Shown here piece after piece: positions 19,456 to 28,720 of a stretch of DNA of 64,000 bases. The stretch's first letter is position 1. Every line of letters begins with the position of its first letter. Made by a program: the position numbers and the translations under genes. This DNA is from an uncultured Bacteroidales bacterium. GTDB taxonomy: Bacteria > Bacteroidota > Bacteroidia > Bacteroidales > Paludibacteraceae. A model generated the notes under the pieces. It did not search any database and had not been told where the DNA came from. It saw only the letters and a list, made by a program, of their open reading frames with translations. The stretch spans positions 113,605-177,604 of the forward strand of contig CACXCA010000010.1 in NCBI GenBank assembly GCA_902766045.1, written 5' to 3'.

Positions 19456-20841
19456 TTAATTCAACTTAATATACTTACCATTAGCCTTTGCCCATTGAAC
19501 ACCTTCACGGTCCAAATAAACATCCCAACCATTTTTCTTGGCTAATGCATATCCTTCACCATTAAATGAAGAAATATAATCATACTCACATTCAGTAATT
19601 GGTCCGCCGAATTTATCAATCAAACCAAACTTACCATTCTTCTTCACGCAAGCAACGCCATCCTGAAAATCCTTAGCATCATCAAATTCAAATGCTGTAA
19701 TAGGATTACCTGACTTATTTATGTAGCCGTAAGCAATCTTTCCATTCTCCATTTTCTTTGATACAGCTACAATACCCTCTTTGAACCAAGACACAGTATT
19801 GTATTCACAAGGAATCACCTCATTGCCTTCAACATCGATAAAACCATATTTGAAGAATTCATTCTGTACAGCTGCCAAGCCTTCGCTAAATGCTTTTGCA
19901 TCATACCACACAGCTTCATTCATCTTCTGTCCTGTTTTATTCACAAAGAAAGCTGAATTATCACTGCTCTTCAATACAGCCCATCCGTAAGAGAAATTAC
20001 TAGCTGATTGATAATTCAATGGAACAATTTCTTTTCCTAACTCATTAACAAAACCATATTTACCAGCTTTTGCCACACGAGCCATACCTTCTGAGAAATC
20101 AGATGCATAATCATACTTAGCCTTAATCACCATCGAATTACTCTTATCTACATAACCATATTTATTGTTTCTCAATACACGAGTAAGTGATGGCCATTTT
20201 TTATTCATCTCTGATTTAGCCTGTGCTACATAGTATCCTGAAGGATAATCATAGATAAACTGTTGATAGGCTTCTTTTGTATTCTTCTTCTGAACTTCTT
20301 GGAACACATTTAATTCTTGTTCTTTACAACGTTTCTGTGCTACAGCATCTTGAGCACGACGAATAGCAGCTTGTTTCAAAACTGTTGCACGATCTGCAGC
20401 TGCAGCCTTTGCAGCAGCCTCTTTTTCTGCAGCCTCATTCAGTTGCTTAGCTACATCATCCCGAGTCTTTTTGTTAATTGAATCTACAAGCAGATTTACC
20501 TCGTCATTCAACTTTGTCATCAATGTATATCCATCATCCTTAATCACTGGAGATGAGAAATACACCTTACAAGCTTTCTGTGCTTCTGAGTAATTCTTTA
20601 ATGCATATTGTGATCTAGCCTTCAAATAGCTGATTCGAGGATTCGATTCGCCCAACTTAGATTCAGCTTGATCCAAAAATTTCAAAGCCTCTTTATATTC
20701 TCCTGAATCATACTTATCAAGAGCCTTCATATAACATTTTCTGGCTTCTTTGTCTGCTTGTGTCAATTCTGCTGCGGATAGATTCAATGACATCATTGAT
20801 GCTCCACCCATCAACACATATAATAATATATTCTTTTTCAT
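19456..20841 (-). CDS. Exported TPR and WG-repeat protein
   Basis: 461 residues with a signal peptide (MGGASMMSLNLSA-AELTQ). Residues about 25-115 are TPR-like (CYMKALDKYDSGEYKEALKF). A helical, Ala/Lys-rich stretch (about 125-190) probably forms a coiled coil. From about 215 there are six to seven WG repeats, each with a pattern like KYGFVNELGKEIVPLNY or KFGLIDKFGGPI. WG repeats are structural; no enzyme activity is implied. It follows the SUMF1-like gene by 40 bases, and both combine TPR-like helices with a second repeat or sugar-like fold, so a joint envelope role is inferred. Confidence 0.85.
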   Translation of the reverse strand: MKKNILLYVLMGGASMMSLNLSAAELTQADKEARKCYMKALDKYDSGEYKEALKFLDQAESKLGESNPRISYLKARSQYALKNYSEAQKACKVYFSSPVIKDDGYTLMTKLNDEVNLLVDSINKKTRDDVAKQLNEAAEKEAAAKAAAADRATVLKQAAIRRAQDAVAQKRCKEQELNVFQEVQKKNTKEAYQQFIYDYPSGYYVAQAKSEMNKKWPSLTRVLRNNKYGYVDKSNSMVIKAKYDYASDFSEGMARVAKAGKYGFVNELGKEIVPLNYQSASNFSYGWAVLKSSDNSAFFVNKTGQKMNEAVWYDAKAFSEGLAAVQNEFFKYGFIDVEGNEVIPCEYNTVSWFKEGIVAVSKKMENGKIAYGYINKSGNPITAFEFDDAKDFQDGVACVKKNGKFGLIDKFGGPITECEYDYISSFNGEGYALAKKNGWDVYLDREGVQWAKANGKYIKLN

Positions 20842-20881
20842 TATCTTATGTCTTTTTTTGCGTAATTAAATAGATTCAATT

Positions 20882-22462
20882 TTATTCATCCTGACAAAGG
20901 CGGAAACCAATATTTCCATTTTTTGTTTTTACTGAAATCTTTTCTTGAGAAGAGATTGTGCAATTAGATGCATCATCTGCCCAAGATCCACCTTTTACAA
21001 AACGTGTATCTTTGTCAAATTGATCAACTACCCATTCGCTGACATTACCAGTCATATCATACAAACCTGCTTCATTCGGTGTTTTAGTCCCTACTTCATG
21101 AGTCTGCTCGTTTGAATTATAAGCACACCATGCAACATCTGACAAGTTATTACCTCCAGCATATTCTGTCATAACACCTTTGGCACCACCTTTTGCTGCA
21201 TATTCCCACTCATTCAAGCGAGGCAAACGATAGTTCATACCCGTTTCACGATTCAACTCCTTAATAAAGGCTTGAACATCTTCCCATGAAACATTTTCTA
21301 CCGGATTATTACGTCCTTTGAATTTTGATGGATTAGAACCCATTACTCTTCTCCATTGAGATTGAGTAATTTCTGTCTTACACATATAGAATCCTCTCAT
21401 ACCATTTGAGCCTTCAACATAGACAAACTCCATGGTACCCACATTACGGTTGTTCTTATAATCCAAATATTTTCTAATCTTTGCAACACGAGCATTAGAA
21501 TATGAAAAACATGGAGCGGCTTTACTTACCATCTGGAAATAAGCAGCTGCTTCATCATATTTCTTTTGTGAATACAACTTCTCTCCTTCTGCCAAAACCT
21601 CCATCCATGTGTCGGTAGGGATAACAGTTGAATTCCAGAACAAAGGACTCTGTGTCTGAATAGCTGGTGAGTTCGTACGATTAGCGAAATAGGCTTCAAT
21701 TGCTTTTTCTTTATTTCCTGTAGCAAAGAATCCTGCAGCTTTCTCTCTTCTTGCGAATTCATCTGAGATGTAATCAAAATCTTTATCATTCCACTTAACA
21801 CTCATCGTAACATTCGTAAGTTCTATCTTAGAAGACATGTTAAAGATCTTACGCAATCTGAAACCATACCATTTCTGAGTTTTATCTAGTTTACCTGATT
21901 GTAACTTATCAGCCTCAAATGCTTTTTCCAAAGTAGCATCTGGAATCACAACACCTGGCTTCTCTTTTGTTTGTTTTCCCAACACAACATTAGAAAAAGA
22001 GTTTAACCACGTTAGATTTACAGGAATAACTGGTCCGTCTGATACACCTGCCTTCTCTATGTAAGGCAACGTGATTGATGACTTTGCCGATGCTATGTAC
22101 GCATTCTTTGTATCCGAATACAACATAATCGTATAGGTGAATGTAACCGAATCCGGTGCTAAGGCATCGAAACGAGTCTTCAAATCTGCATACTCGCCCA
22201 ACTTGGTATAATTCACTGTCTTTTTATTCACCGTATAGGAGTTGTTTCTTGTCCATGTCAAATTAGCTTGACATACAGGATCTCCCATTACTACTTTATA
22301 AGTATAGTCCAACTTATACTCATCCATTGGATAAGCATTTTTTCCTGCAGCATACTTCATTTTACCTGAATAAGTTCCCGACAAGTTTGCATTGTGCGCC
22401 TGTCCAAACATAGCACCTACAGATAAAAGAGCAGCCAACATCGTCAAATAAACTCTTTTCAT
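20882..22462 (-). CDS. Exported SUMF1/FGE-fold protein without FGE catalytic cysteines
   Basis: 526 residues; signal peptide MKRVYLTMLAALLSVGAMFG-QAHN. The N-terminal 300 residues are beta-rich and unrecognised. A short TPR-like part (EGEKLYSQKKYDEAAAYFQM) precedes a C-terminal SUMF1 domain (about 345-526) with MEFVYVEGS, KTEITQSQWRRVMG, NPVENVSWEDVQAFI, RLPRLNEWEYAAKGG and GLYDMTGNVSEWV. The last segment reads VKGGSWADDASNCTIS, so the Cys pair used by formylglycine-generating enzyme is missing. A structural or ligand-binding role, as in GldK/GldJ of the T9SS, is more likely, but there is no lipobox here. Confidence 0.85.
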   Translation of the reverse strand: MKRVYLTMLAALLSVGAMFGQAHNANLSGTYSGKMKYAAGKNAYPMDEYKLDYTYKVVMGDPVCQANLTWTRNNSYTVNKKTVNYTKLGEYADLKTRFDALAPDSVTFTYTIMLYSDTKNAYIASAKSSITLPYIEKAGVSDGPVIPVNLTWLNSFSNVVLGKQTKEKPGVVIPDATLEKAFEADKLQSGKLDKTQKWYGFRLRKIFNMSSKIELTNVTMSVKWNDKDFDYISDEFARREKAAGFFATGNKEKAIEAYFANRTNSPAIQTQSPLFWNSTVIPTDTWMEVLAEGEKLYSQKKYDEAAAYFQMVSKAAPCFSYSNARVAKIRKYLDYKNNRNVGTMEFVYVEGSNGMRGFYMCKTEITQSQWRRVMGSNPSKFKGRNNPVENVSWEDVQAFIKELNRETGMNYRLPRLNEWEYAAKGGAKGVMTEYAGGNNLSDVAWCAYNSNEQTHEVGTKTPNEAGLYDMTGNVSEWVVDQFDKDTRFVKGGSWADDASNCTISSQEKISVKTKNGNIGFRLCQDE

Positions 22463-22516
22463 GAATCCTTTCTTGTTTTTTATGTTTTTTTATATTTTTT
22501 AATTTCGAAATTTGCA

Positions 22517-22524
22517 CAAAACTA
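22517..22524 (-). promoter_or_regulatory. Candidate -7 box of the SUMF1-WG operon
   Basis: TAGTTTTG on the minus strand, 54 bases before the start codon. The closest TTTG lies 24 bases further, slightly too far for the consensus. Confidence 0.35.
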
Positions 22525-22654
22525 CTATTTTTTTTATTCAGAAAAAAACAAAAACAAAAAAAAGATTGAAGTAGTTGACAGTTTATTAACACCACATAAC
22601 GAAAATTGTTAATAAGTTCTTTCCCCCTCCTCCCAAAATTCCACTTAGTTCTTA

Positions 22655-22662
22655 TACCTTTG
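22655..22662 (+). promoter_or_regulatory. Candidate -7 box of the TPR-lipoprotein-aroE operon
   Basis: TACCTTTG, 23 bases before the ATG at 22686. No clear upstream TTTG partner. Confidence 0.4.
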
Positions 22663-22685
22663 TTCTCCAAATTCGAATTTATAAC

Positions 22686-24080
22686 ATGCTATTTGACGAA
22701 CCATCATACTCGGATGAAGAAAAAGAGTTAGTTTCCCGTTACGAAGACATCAAGAAGAGCGGTGAGACATGCTACTTTGACGATGAAGAATACGCTATAA
22801 TATTTGACTACTACATCAATCTGGAGGACTTCGACACCTGTTTCGAAATCCTAAAATCTGCAGAATTTCAACATCCCATGTCACCCGAGATAATGGACTG
22901 TAAAGCTCGTCTATTAGCCGCCAAAGGTAGTTACAGTGAGGCTCTCTCCGTTATCAACACAGCTCTAAAAATCGACAACAAGAATACTGATTTTCTGCTC
23001 ACAAAAGGGAAAATACTACTCGGTGCCAACCAAGGAGCTGAAGCTGCTCAAATATTCAAATTCATCGCAAGTCAAAGTGATGAACCCGGATATGAAAACA
23101 TGTTAGCAGAGATTGGTATAGCTTACCGAAATGCTAATCTTTTCGAACTGGCAAAAAAATACTTACTTGATGCAATCAACATAAACAAAGAGAGTGAAGA
23201 ACTCTACTCTGAACTCGGCGTCACCTACGAGATGTGCGAGGAATATGAATTGGCCCGACAAACCTACGAGAAGGCACTAGACATCAATCCATATTCTCGT
23301 CAGGCATGGTATTTCATAGGCAATATCCTATTTACACTCAAACAATATGACAAAGCCAGCGAAGCATACGACTATGCCTACACAATAGACCCACACGACA
23401 CCTATTCTCTGTATCAGAAAGGAAACGCACTCTTTTTCGCAAACCGCTTCGAAGAGTCGATTGAAGCGCATGAAGAATATATGGACCTTGTGGGATATGA
23501 TACGGATTCCTATGTAAGCATCGGCGAATGTTACGAATGTCTGGAACGTTATGAAGATGCCATCAACATCTATCAAAGAGCTCTCGATCTGGATCCTGAC
23601 AATGATATGGTCATGTCAAATCTATGCGCTGCCTACGTCAACTTCGGCAAATACAATGAGGCTCTCTACTGGATTGATGAAGCCATCAAAAGGAACAAAG
23701 ACAAAGCATCCTACTATCTCTTTAAGGCTGAGGCATTAATCAACCTCGAACAAAGAAACAAGGCCCTAACATGCTATCAAAAATGTCTGAAATTAGACCC
23801 CGTTCAAACATTAGCCTACATTGCTATCGGCAATATTCATTTCGACAATCAAAACTATCAGACAGCCCTGCTATTTCTTGAAAAAGCATATGATCTAGAC
23901 AATGAAGCCGAAGACATAAAACTTTTCTTGTCCATGACTCATTATAAATTGGGGCATTTTGACAAAGCAAAAGCATTCCTAGAGCAAGCTTGTTCTGAAA
24001 AACAGAATAGTCTCAACTTATTTTTGGAAGTCTGCGACGAAGCCAAACAAAACCCAGTTTTTAAATCCTTCTTTCAATGA
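22686..24080 (+). CDS. Cytosolic tetratricopeptide-repeat protein
   Basis: 464 residues with no signal peptide. About eleven TPR units from residue 30 to 440, such as YSELGVTYEMCEEYELARQ, AWYFIGNILFTLKQYDKASE and AYIAIGNIHFDNQNYQTALL. The N-terminus is acidic (DEPSYSDEEKELVSRYED). TPRs are protein-binding scaffolds; no partner can be named. The stop codon overlaps the start of the next gene (ATGA, 24077-24080). Confidence 0.88.
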   Translation: MLFDEPSYSDEEKELVSRYEDIKKSGETCYFDDEEYAIIFDYYINLEDFDTCFEILKSAEFQHPMSPEIMDCKARLLAAKGSYSEALSVINTALKIDNKNTDFLLTKGKILLGANQGAEAAQIFKFIASQSDEPGYENMLAEIGIAYRNANLFELAKKYLLDAININKESEELYSELGVTYEMCEEYELARQTYEKALDINPYSRQAWYFIGNILFTLKQYDKASEAYDYAYTIDPHDTYSLYQKGNALFFANRFEESIEAHEEYMDLVGYDTDSYVSIGECYECLERYEDAINIYQRALDLDPDNDMVMSNLCAAYVNFGKYNEALYWIDEAIKRNKDKASYYLFKAEALINLEQRNKALTCYQKCLKLDPVQTLAYIAIGNIHFDNQNYQTALLFLEKAYDLDNEAEDIKLFLSMTHYKLGHFDKAKAFLEQACSEKQNSLNLFLEVCDEAKQNPVFKSFFQ

Positions 24081-24811
24081 AACATACATTATACATACTC
24101 ACCTGCCTCTTATCTTTCATGTTTTATATGACCAGCTGCGACACGAAAGAGCAGGATTATGTCTATTCCATCACCAATCTGTGTGACGAATATTCACCTA
24201 TCTCCATCACCTACGTTGTACTCGATGACACAGCTAAAACAATCACCCTCAACTATGGTGAAAGCTTTGACATCGCAGAAAGGTTGGAGGTCCCAGGTAA
24301 TGATATATGGAACATCGAAACCAGTAAAGCGCTCTATAAAATAAAAACAGTCTCTGCCATATCAAAAGATTCTTGTCACATCTCAGAGGAACTTGCTTAT
24401 AGAAAGTTCTGGACAGGTCCAGACAAGAAGGAATCTAAAGGCTATTACAATCTAATCATCAGCGATACACTACTTTCGCTATACAAACAAAGCGGATATG
24501 CCTACATAGTCAACAACTTCATATCCGACACTATCATAGTCGTTTCTACGTTAAGAGATCAACATAGAAGAGCCGACACGTTATCTGCCAATCAGAAGAT
24601 CCTGATCGGCACCAACGACATCTACTCCTATCAGGAAGAATATGCCAACATACTACCGAAATACAAGACACAAAAACTTACGGGTATAAACTCCATAACA
24701 ATCTGGTATAAAGAGAATTTCAAAAACATCAATTTAAATAAAGATACTGCATTTTTCACTACAGGGAAAGACTCCTGTTATTTAAATGTAACATCAAACA
24801 TATTCTATTGA
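24077..24811 (+). CDS. Lipoprotein of unknown function
   Basis: 244 residues. Signal with lipobox (SFMFYMTSC, Cys about 21) and a beta-rich mature domain with strands such as PISITYVVLDDTAKTITLNY and YIVNNFISDTIIVVSTL. No family recognised. It is embedded between the TPR gene (4-base overlap) and aroE (start 3 bases after its stop), an unexpected place for a surface lipoprotein. Confidence 0.75.
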   Translation: MKHTLYILTCLLSFMFYMTSCDTKEQDYVYSITNLCDEYSPISITYVVLDDTAKTITLNYGESFDIAERLEVPGNDIWNIETSKALYKIKTVSAISKDSCHISEELAYRKFWTGPDKKESKGYYNLIISDTLLSLYKQSGYAYIVNNFISDTIIVVSTLRDQHRRADTLSANQKILIGTNDIYSYQEEYANILPKYKTQKLTGINSITIWYKENFKNINLNKDTAFFTTGKDSCYLNVTSNIFY

Positions 24812-24813
24812 CC

Positions 24814-25551
24814 ATGAAAAATTATGGACTTATCGGGAAAACGTTAAAACATTCCTTTTCTAAAAAGTTTTTTACTGAGAAATTCTCCACAGAAAATATC
24901 GATGCTCAATACGAATTATATGAGCTGGATACAATTGAAAAATTTCCGCAGCTCATCTCGTCCGTAACACTGAGCGGACTGAATGTTACCATTCCTTATA
25001 AGGAACAAGTCATCGCCTATTTAGATGAGGTTGACCCTATTGCTAAGGCCATCGGTGCCGTCAACACTATCCAATTCAAACGGAAAGGAAATGAATTGAA
25101 ACTTTGCGGATACAACACCGACGTGATTGGATTCAAGGACTCCATTCTGCCTCATTTAAAGCCTGTCCACAAAAAGGCACTTATCCTAGGTACAGGAGGC
25201 GCATCGAAAGCTATTTACTATGCATTAAATAATTTAGGCATCGAAACATTATATGTATCCAGAACACCTAAGGAAGGACAAATCACGTACAATGACCTTG
25301 ACAAAGCAATTCTATCAGACTATTTACTGATTGTCAACTGTTCTCCTATAGGCATGTATCCCAACATTGATCAAGCGCCAGATATACCATATAAATACCT
25401 GACAAACAATCACTTCTTATATGATTTAGTATATAATCCTGAAAATACTAAATTCTGTCAAATGGCAAGAGAGATGAATGCCTTCTCCATGAACGGTCTT
25501 GAAATGCTACATGGTCAAGCACTAGCCTCTTGGGAAATTTGGAACAAATAA
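24814..25551 (+). CDS. aroE: Shikimate dehydrogenase (AroE)
   Basis: NADP-dependent reduction of 3-dehydroshikimate in the aromatic amino-acid pathway. 245 residues from the ATG at 24814 (MKNYGLIGKTLKHSFS); a TTG two codons earlier is in frame but unnecessary. Substrate-site residues are visible: the N-terminal SFS, Lys63 (NVTIPYKEQV) and Asp103 (YNTDVIGF). The dinucleotide-binding loop is LILGTGGASKAIYYAL and the C-terminal MNGLEMLHGQA helix is present. Slightly short for the family, as usual in Bacteroidales. Confidence 0.95.
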   Translation: MKNYGLIGKTLKHSFSKKFFTEKFSTENIDAQYELYELDTIEKFPQLISSVTLSGLNVTIPYKEQVIAYLDEVDPIAKAIGAVNTIQFKRKGNELKLCGYNTDVIGFKDSILPHLKPVHKKALILGTGGASKAIYYALNNLGIETLYVSRTPKEGQITYNDLDKAILSDYLLIVNCSPIGMYPNIDQAPDIPYKYLTNNHFLYDLVYNPENTKFCQMAREMNAFSMNGLEMLHGQALASWEIWNK

Positions 25552-25568
25552 TTAGCATTTAATTTGGA

Positions 25569-25600
25569 GGGAAATGCAAAAAACTTTTTCTTTGCAATTC
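25569..25600 (+). other. Imperfect inverted repeat after aroE
   Basis: GGAA-a-TGCAAA (25569-25579) pairs with TTTGCA-a-TTCC (25590-25600) around a T-rich loop. It could stop aroE transcripts, but there is no T run behind it. Function uncertain. Confidence 0.35.
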
Positions 25601-25607
25601 CAATAAC

Positions 25608-25644
25608 AAAAAAAGAAGGCCTGCGGATCACTCCGGAGACCTTC
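25608..25644 (-). terminator. Terminator of nrdJ
   Basis: On the minus strand a hairpin with outer stem GAAGG/CCTTC (25640-25644 with 25615-25619) and inner CCGG-type pairs is followed by seven T's. It lies about 100 bases past the nrdJ stop codon. Confidence 0.65.
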
Positions 25645-25742
25645 ACACTGCAAATCAAAAAAACATATTAATTATGAAACAAAGTATTGCATAAAACTCA
25701 TAATCTAAACCTTTTTTTTCTATCTATTTTATTTCTTTCTAA

Positions 25743-28280
25743 CTAACTTCCGCATTTAGAAAATCCACAATTCGTACATATCAAACAACCCTCCTGATAT
25801 CGAATTGTCTTCTCGCCACATTTCTCACAGATCATTCCATTTGCTTCCGTACCGTTAGGTATATATTTCTTTAAAGCTCTTTCCACACCATTCTTCCAAT
25901 TGTTGATGGTTTCACTATTCAATTGCAAACCACCCACCAGTTTTATCACCTGATCAATTGGCATTCCATATCGAAGAACTCCAGAAATCAATTTCGCATA
26001 ATTCCAATATTCTGGATTGAACTTGTAGGATAATCCTTCGATTGTCGTTTTATATCCCCGTCGATTTGAGTATTGAAAATCATAACGGCTCCGTCCTGTC
26101 TCTTCATCAATATTACGTATGATTTTACCACTTTCCACCGTTTTAGGAATCAAAAGTCCATCCTCATCATCAGCCAGTCCTGTAAAGATTTCATATGGCC
26201 GACCATCCATCAATCCAATAAACGCAATCCATTTCTCTTTATTGTTCTGAAAACGAACAACATCCGCATTCAGTTCTTTCGGACGAGGGGTCGAGACAAA
26301 TGCTGAAAGCATCTTAGATTGTTTCGATTCCTCTTTTGATGAAAGCAAGACACCCGAACGGGAACCTTCACGATAAACAGTCACACCCTTACATCCACAC
26401 TTCCAAGCCTCCTCGTATAACTGACCGACCAGCTCTTCGGTTGCAGACTCTGGCAGGTTAATCGTCACACTGATTGAATGATCCACCCATTTCTGGACTC
26501 TTCCCTGCATCTGAACTTTCCCCAACCAGTTTACATCCTGCGTCGTTGCCTTATAATAAGGTGATTCCATCACCATCTTATCTAATTCCGACTGTTTGTA
26601 AGCTTTCGTTGTATCATAGCCTTTGACCTCCATCCACGTCATGAACTTTCGATGAAACACCACATATTCTTCATACGAATCGCCCATTTCATCCACATAA
26701 TCCACCCGGGCGGTTTCATCATTGGCATTCACCTTACGTCTTCGTTTATACACAGGCATAAAAACCGGTTCTATACCCGAAGTAGTCTGCGTCATAAGAC
26801 TAGTTGTACCCGTAGGTGCGATTGTCAAGCAAGCAATATTACGTCTTCCTGACGCTGTCATGCGCTGATACAATGCCGCATCCGCCATCTTAATACGTCC
26901 AATAAAAGGATTCTTCTTTTCAAGATCCGCATCATACAAAGGGAAAGCTCCACGTTCCTCTGCCAGTTCCACTGACGATCGATAGGCTTCTACTGCGACG
27001 GCTTGATGAACCTGCTCAGAAAAATAATTAGCTTCAGGTGTTCCGTATGTCAACCCCATAGCTGCCAACATATCTCCTTCCGCTGTTGTCCCGAGTCCTG
27101 TCCGTCTTCCTTTCGACGTTTTATCCTTTATCTTCAACCACAACTCACGCTCGGTACGTTTCACCTCCTCCGACTCTGGATCTGAATCAATCTTTTTTAA
27201 GATTTTATCAATCATCTCCAATTCCAAGTCAACAATATCGTCCAACACACGTTGAGCCTTACGAACATGCTGACGCAATAAATCGAAATCGAACGTAGCC
27301 TCTCTTTCAAACGGATTCTTTACATAAGAATAGAGATTAATCGATAACAATCGGCAACTATCGTAGGGACACAAAGGAATCTCCCCACATGGATTCGTTG
27401 AAATCGTTTTAAATCCCTCTTTTTCATAACAGTCTGGAATAGACTCTCTTATAATAGTATCCCAAAATAAGATGCCTGGCTCTGCCATTTTCCATGCATT
27501 ATGAACAATCTTTCGCCAAAGATTGACCGCAGATATATCTTTTTTAATCAACGGATTCTCTGAATCTACAGGATACTGTTGAGTGTACATGGTGTTGTCA
27601 ACAACACTCTGCATAAACTCATCATCCACCCTAACTGAGACATTGGCTCCTGTCATTTTCCCTTCTACGACCTTTGCATCGATAAATGCTTCTGCATCTG
27701 GATGCTTAATAGAAAGACTCAACATCAAAGCCCCTTTTCGTCCCTCCTGTACCACTTCTTTCGTGGAATTAGAATAGCGCTCCATAAAAGGAACAACACC
27801 TGCCGAAGTTAATGCGGAGTTATTCACCTTCATTCCCTTGGGCCTCAACCCTGACAAATCCTGTCCTACTCCACCTCTTCTTTTCATCAACTGCACTTGC
27901 TCTTCATCAAGCTTCATGACTGCACCATAGGAATCCCCGGTTGTCTCTATACCAATGACAAAACAATTTGATAATGAACTCAACTGATACGGATTACCAA
28001 TGTTCATCATCGGACTTCCTTGAGGAACAAGGTATTGAAACTTTTGAAACAATTGGAATAACTCTTCTTCCGACATTGGATTGGGATAATTCTGCTCAAT
28101 GCGAGAAACCTCCCTGGATATCCTCCAATGCATATCATCAGGATTCAATTCGTATATGTTACCTGAAGAGTCTCTCAATGCATATTTGTTTACCCAGACA
28201 CGAGCGGCCAATTCGTCTCCTTTGAAATACGATATCGAAGCTTGATACGCTTCATCGTAAGAGTAAACATGACTATCCAT
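25743..28280 (-). CDS. nrdJ: Adenosylcobalamin-dependent (class II) ribonucleotide reductase
   Basis: 845 residues; reduces ribonucleotides to deoxyribonucleotides with coenzyme B12. Key motifs: YQLSSLSNCFV with one of the redox cysteines, STNPCGEIPLCPYDSC with the thiyl-radical Cys, and APTGTTSLMTQTTSGIEP. The C-terminus carries a zinc-ribbon-like tail (CEKCGEKTI... CLICTNCGFSKCGS) that includes shuttle cysteines. A TSCPD-like region (about 690-800, DGRPYEIFTGL) precedes it. Length and order match NrdJ of Bacteroidetes. It makes DNA precursors dependent on corrinoid supply; no class I or III enzyme is in view. Confidence 0.93.
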   Translation of the reverse strand: MDSHVYSYDEAYQASISYFKGDELAARVWVNKYALRDSSGNIYELNPDDMHWRISREVSRIEQNYPNPMSEEELFQLFQKFQYLVPQGSPMMNIGNPYQLSSLSNCFVIGIETTGDSYGAVMKLDEEQVQLMKRRGGVGQDLSGLRPKGMKVNNSALTSAGVVPFMERYSNSTKEVVQEGRKGALMLSLSIKHPDAEAFIDAKVVEGKMTGANVSVRVDDEFMQSVVDNTMYTQQYPVDSENPLIKKDISAVNLWRKIVHNAWKMAEPGILFWDTIIRESIPDCYEKEGFKTISTNPCGEIPLCPYDSCRLLSINLYSYVKNPFEREATFDFDLLRQHVRKAQRVLDDIVDLELEMIDKILKKIDSDPESEEVKRTERELWLKIKDKTSKGRRTGLGTTAEGDMLAAMGLTYGTPEANYFSEQVHQAVAVEAYRSSVELAEERGAFPLYDADLEKKNPFIGRIKMADAALYQRMTASGRRNIACLTIAPTGTTSLMTQTTSGIEPVFMPVYKRRRKVNANDETARVDYVDEMGDSYEEYVVFHRKFMTWMEVKGYDTTKAYKQSELDKMVMESPYYKATTQDVNWLGKVQMQGRVQKWVDHSISVTINLPESATEELVGQLYEEAWKCGCKGVTVYREGSRSGVLLSSKEESKQSKMLSAFVSTPRPKELNADVVRFQNNKEKWIAFIGLMDGRPYEIFTGLADDEDGLLIPKTVESGKIIRNIDEETGRSRYDFQYSNRRGYKTTIEGLSYKFNPEYWNYAKLISGVLRYGMPIDQVIKLVGGLQLNSETINNWKNGVERALKKYIPNGTEANGMICEKCGEKTIRYQEGCLICTNCGFSKCGS

Positions 28281-28299
28281 TTATAATTTCTACTTATTT

Positions 28300-28307
28300 C
28301 AAAATTA
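28300..28307 (-). promoter_or_regulatory. Candidate -7 box of nrdJ
   Basis: TAATTTTG on the minus strand, 19 bases before the nrdJ start. No upstream TTTG at the right distance. I looked for a cobalamin riboswitch in the 440-base spacer 28281-28720 and recognised none; that spacer is otherwise plain AT-rich sequence. Confidence 0.4.
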
Positions 28308-28698
28308 ATATACGTCACCAAAAAGTTTCGCATTGCAATATTACTCCGCTTTTTACAAATACCAAACAAAACCAACTAATAGTTATTAACAACATCGAAA
28401 AGTTTCCCGTTTTTATTAATTAAAATATTGATATTCAGCAAAATAAAGTTTTCAACAATGCCGTAAAATTTTCCAAAAAGATTTTTTCTGTCGCAAATTT
28501 CAACTAAATTCTTTTCCGAAAAAATTCATTTTTCGTTCTATTCAATCCTAAAAAATCATCCCACAAGACAAACTTTCGTTAATTTAAATCGCTTACTAAT
28601 TTTCACAAATTATCTTTTCTCATTCCCTTCCATCTTTGCTTTTAAAAACTTGTTGATAAAATAAACGCTATTATTAAATGACACCCATGAAAAAGCAT

Positions 28699-28706
28699 TA
28701 CTTTTG
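28699..28706 (+). promoter_or_regulatory. Candidate -7 box of dnaB
   Basis: TACTTTTG, 14 bases before the ATG at 28721. No clear TTTG partner. Confidence 0.4.
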
Positions 28707-28720
28707 CATTCGTAGTAATA

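Noticed and set aside
20882..22462. Formylglycine-generating enzyme activity
   Set aside because: The active-site cysteines of FGE are absent from the final GGSW segment, so only the fold is claimed.
25674..25694. Six-codon mini-frame (ATG...TAA) before the nrdJ stop region
   Set aside because: It is on the plus strand behind aroE, with no following gene on that strand to attenuate, so a leader-peptide role makes no sense.
28281..28720. Possible replication origin or cobalamin riboswitch between nrdJ and dnaB
   Set aside because: The spacer is AT-rich, but I saw no repeated DnaA-type boxes and no conserved riboswitch elements. AT-richness is normal for spacers here.
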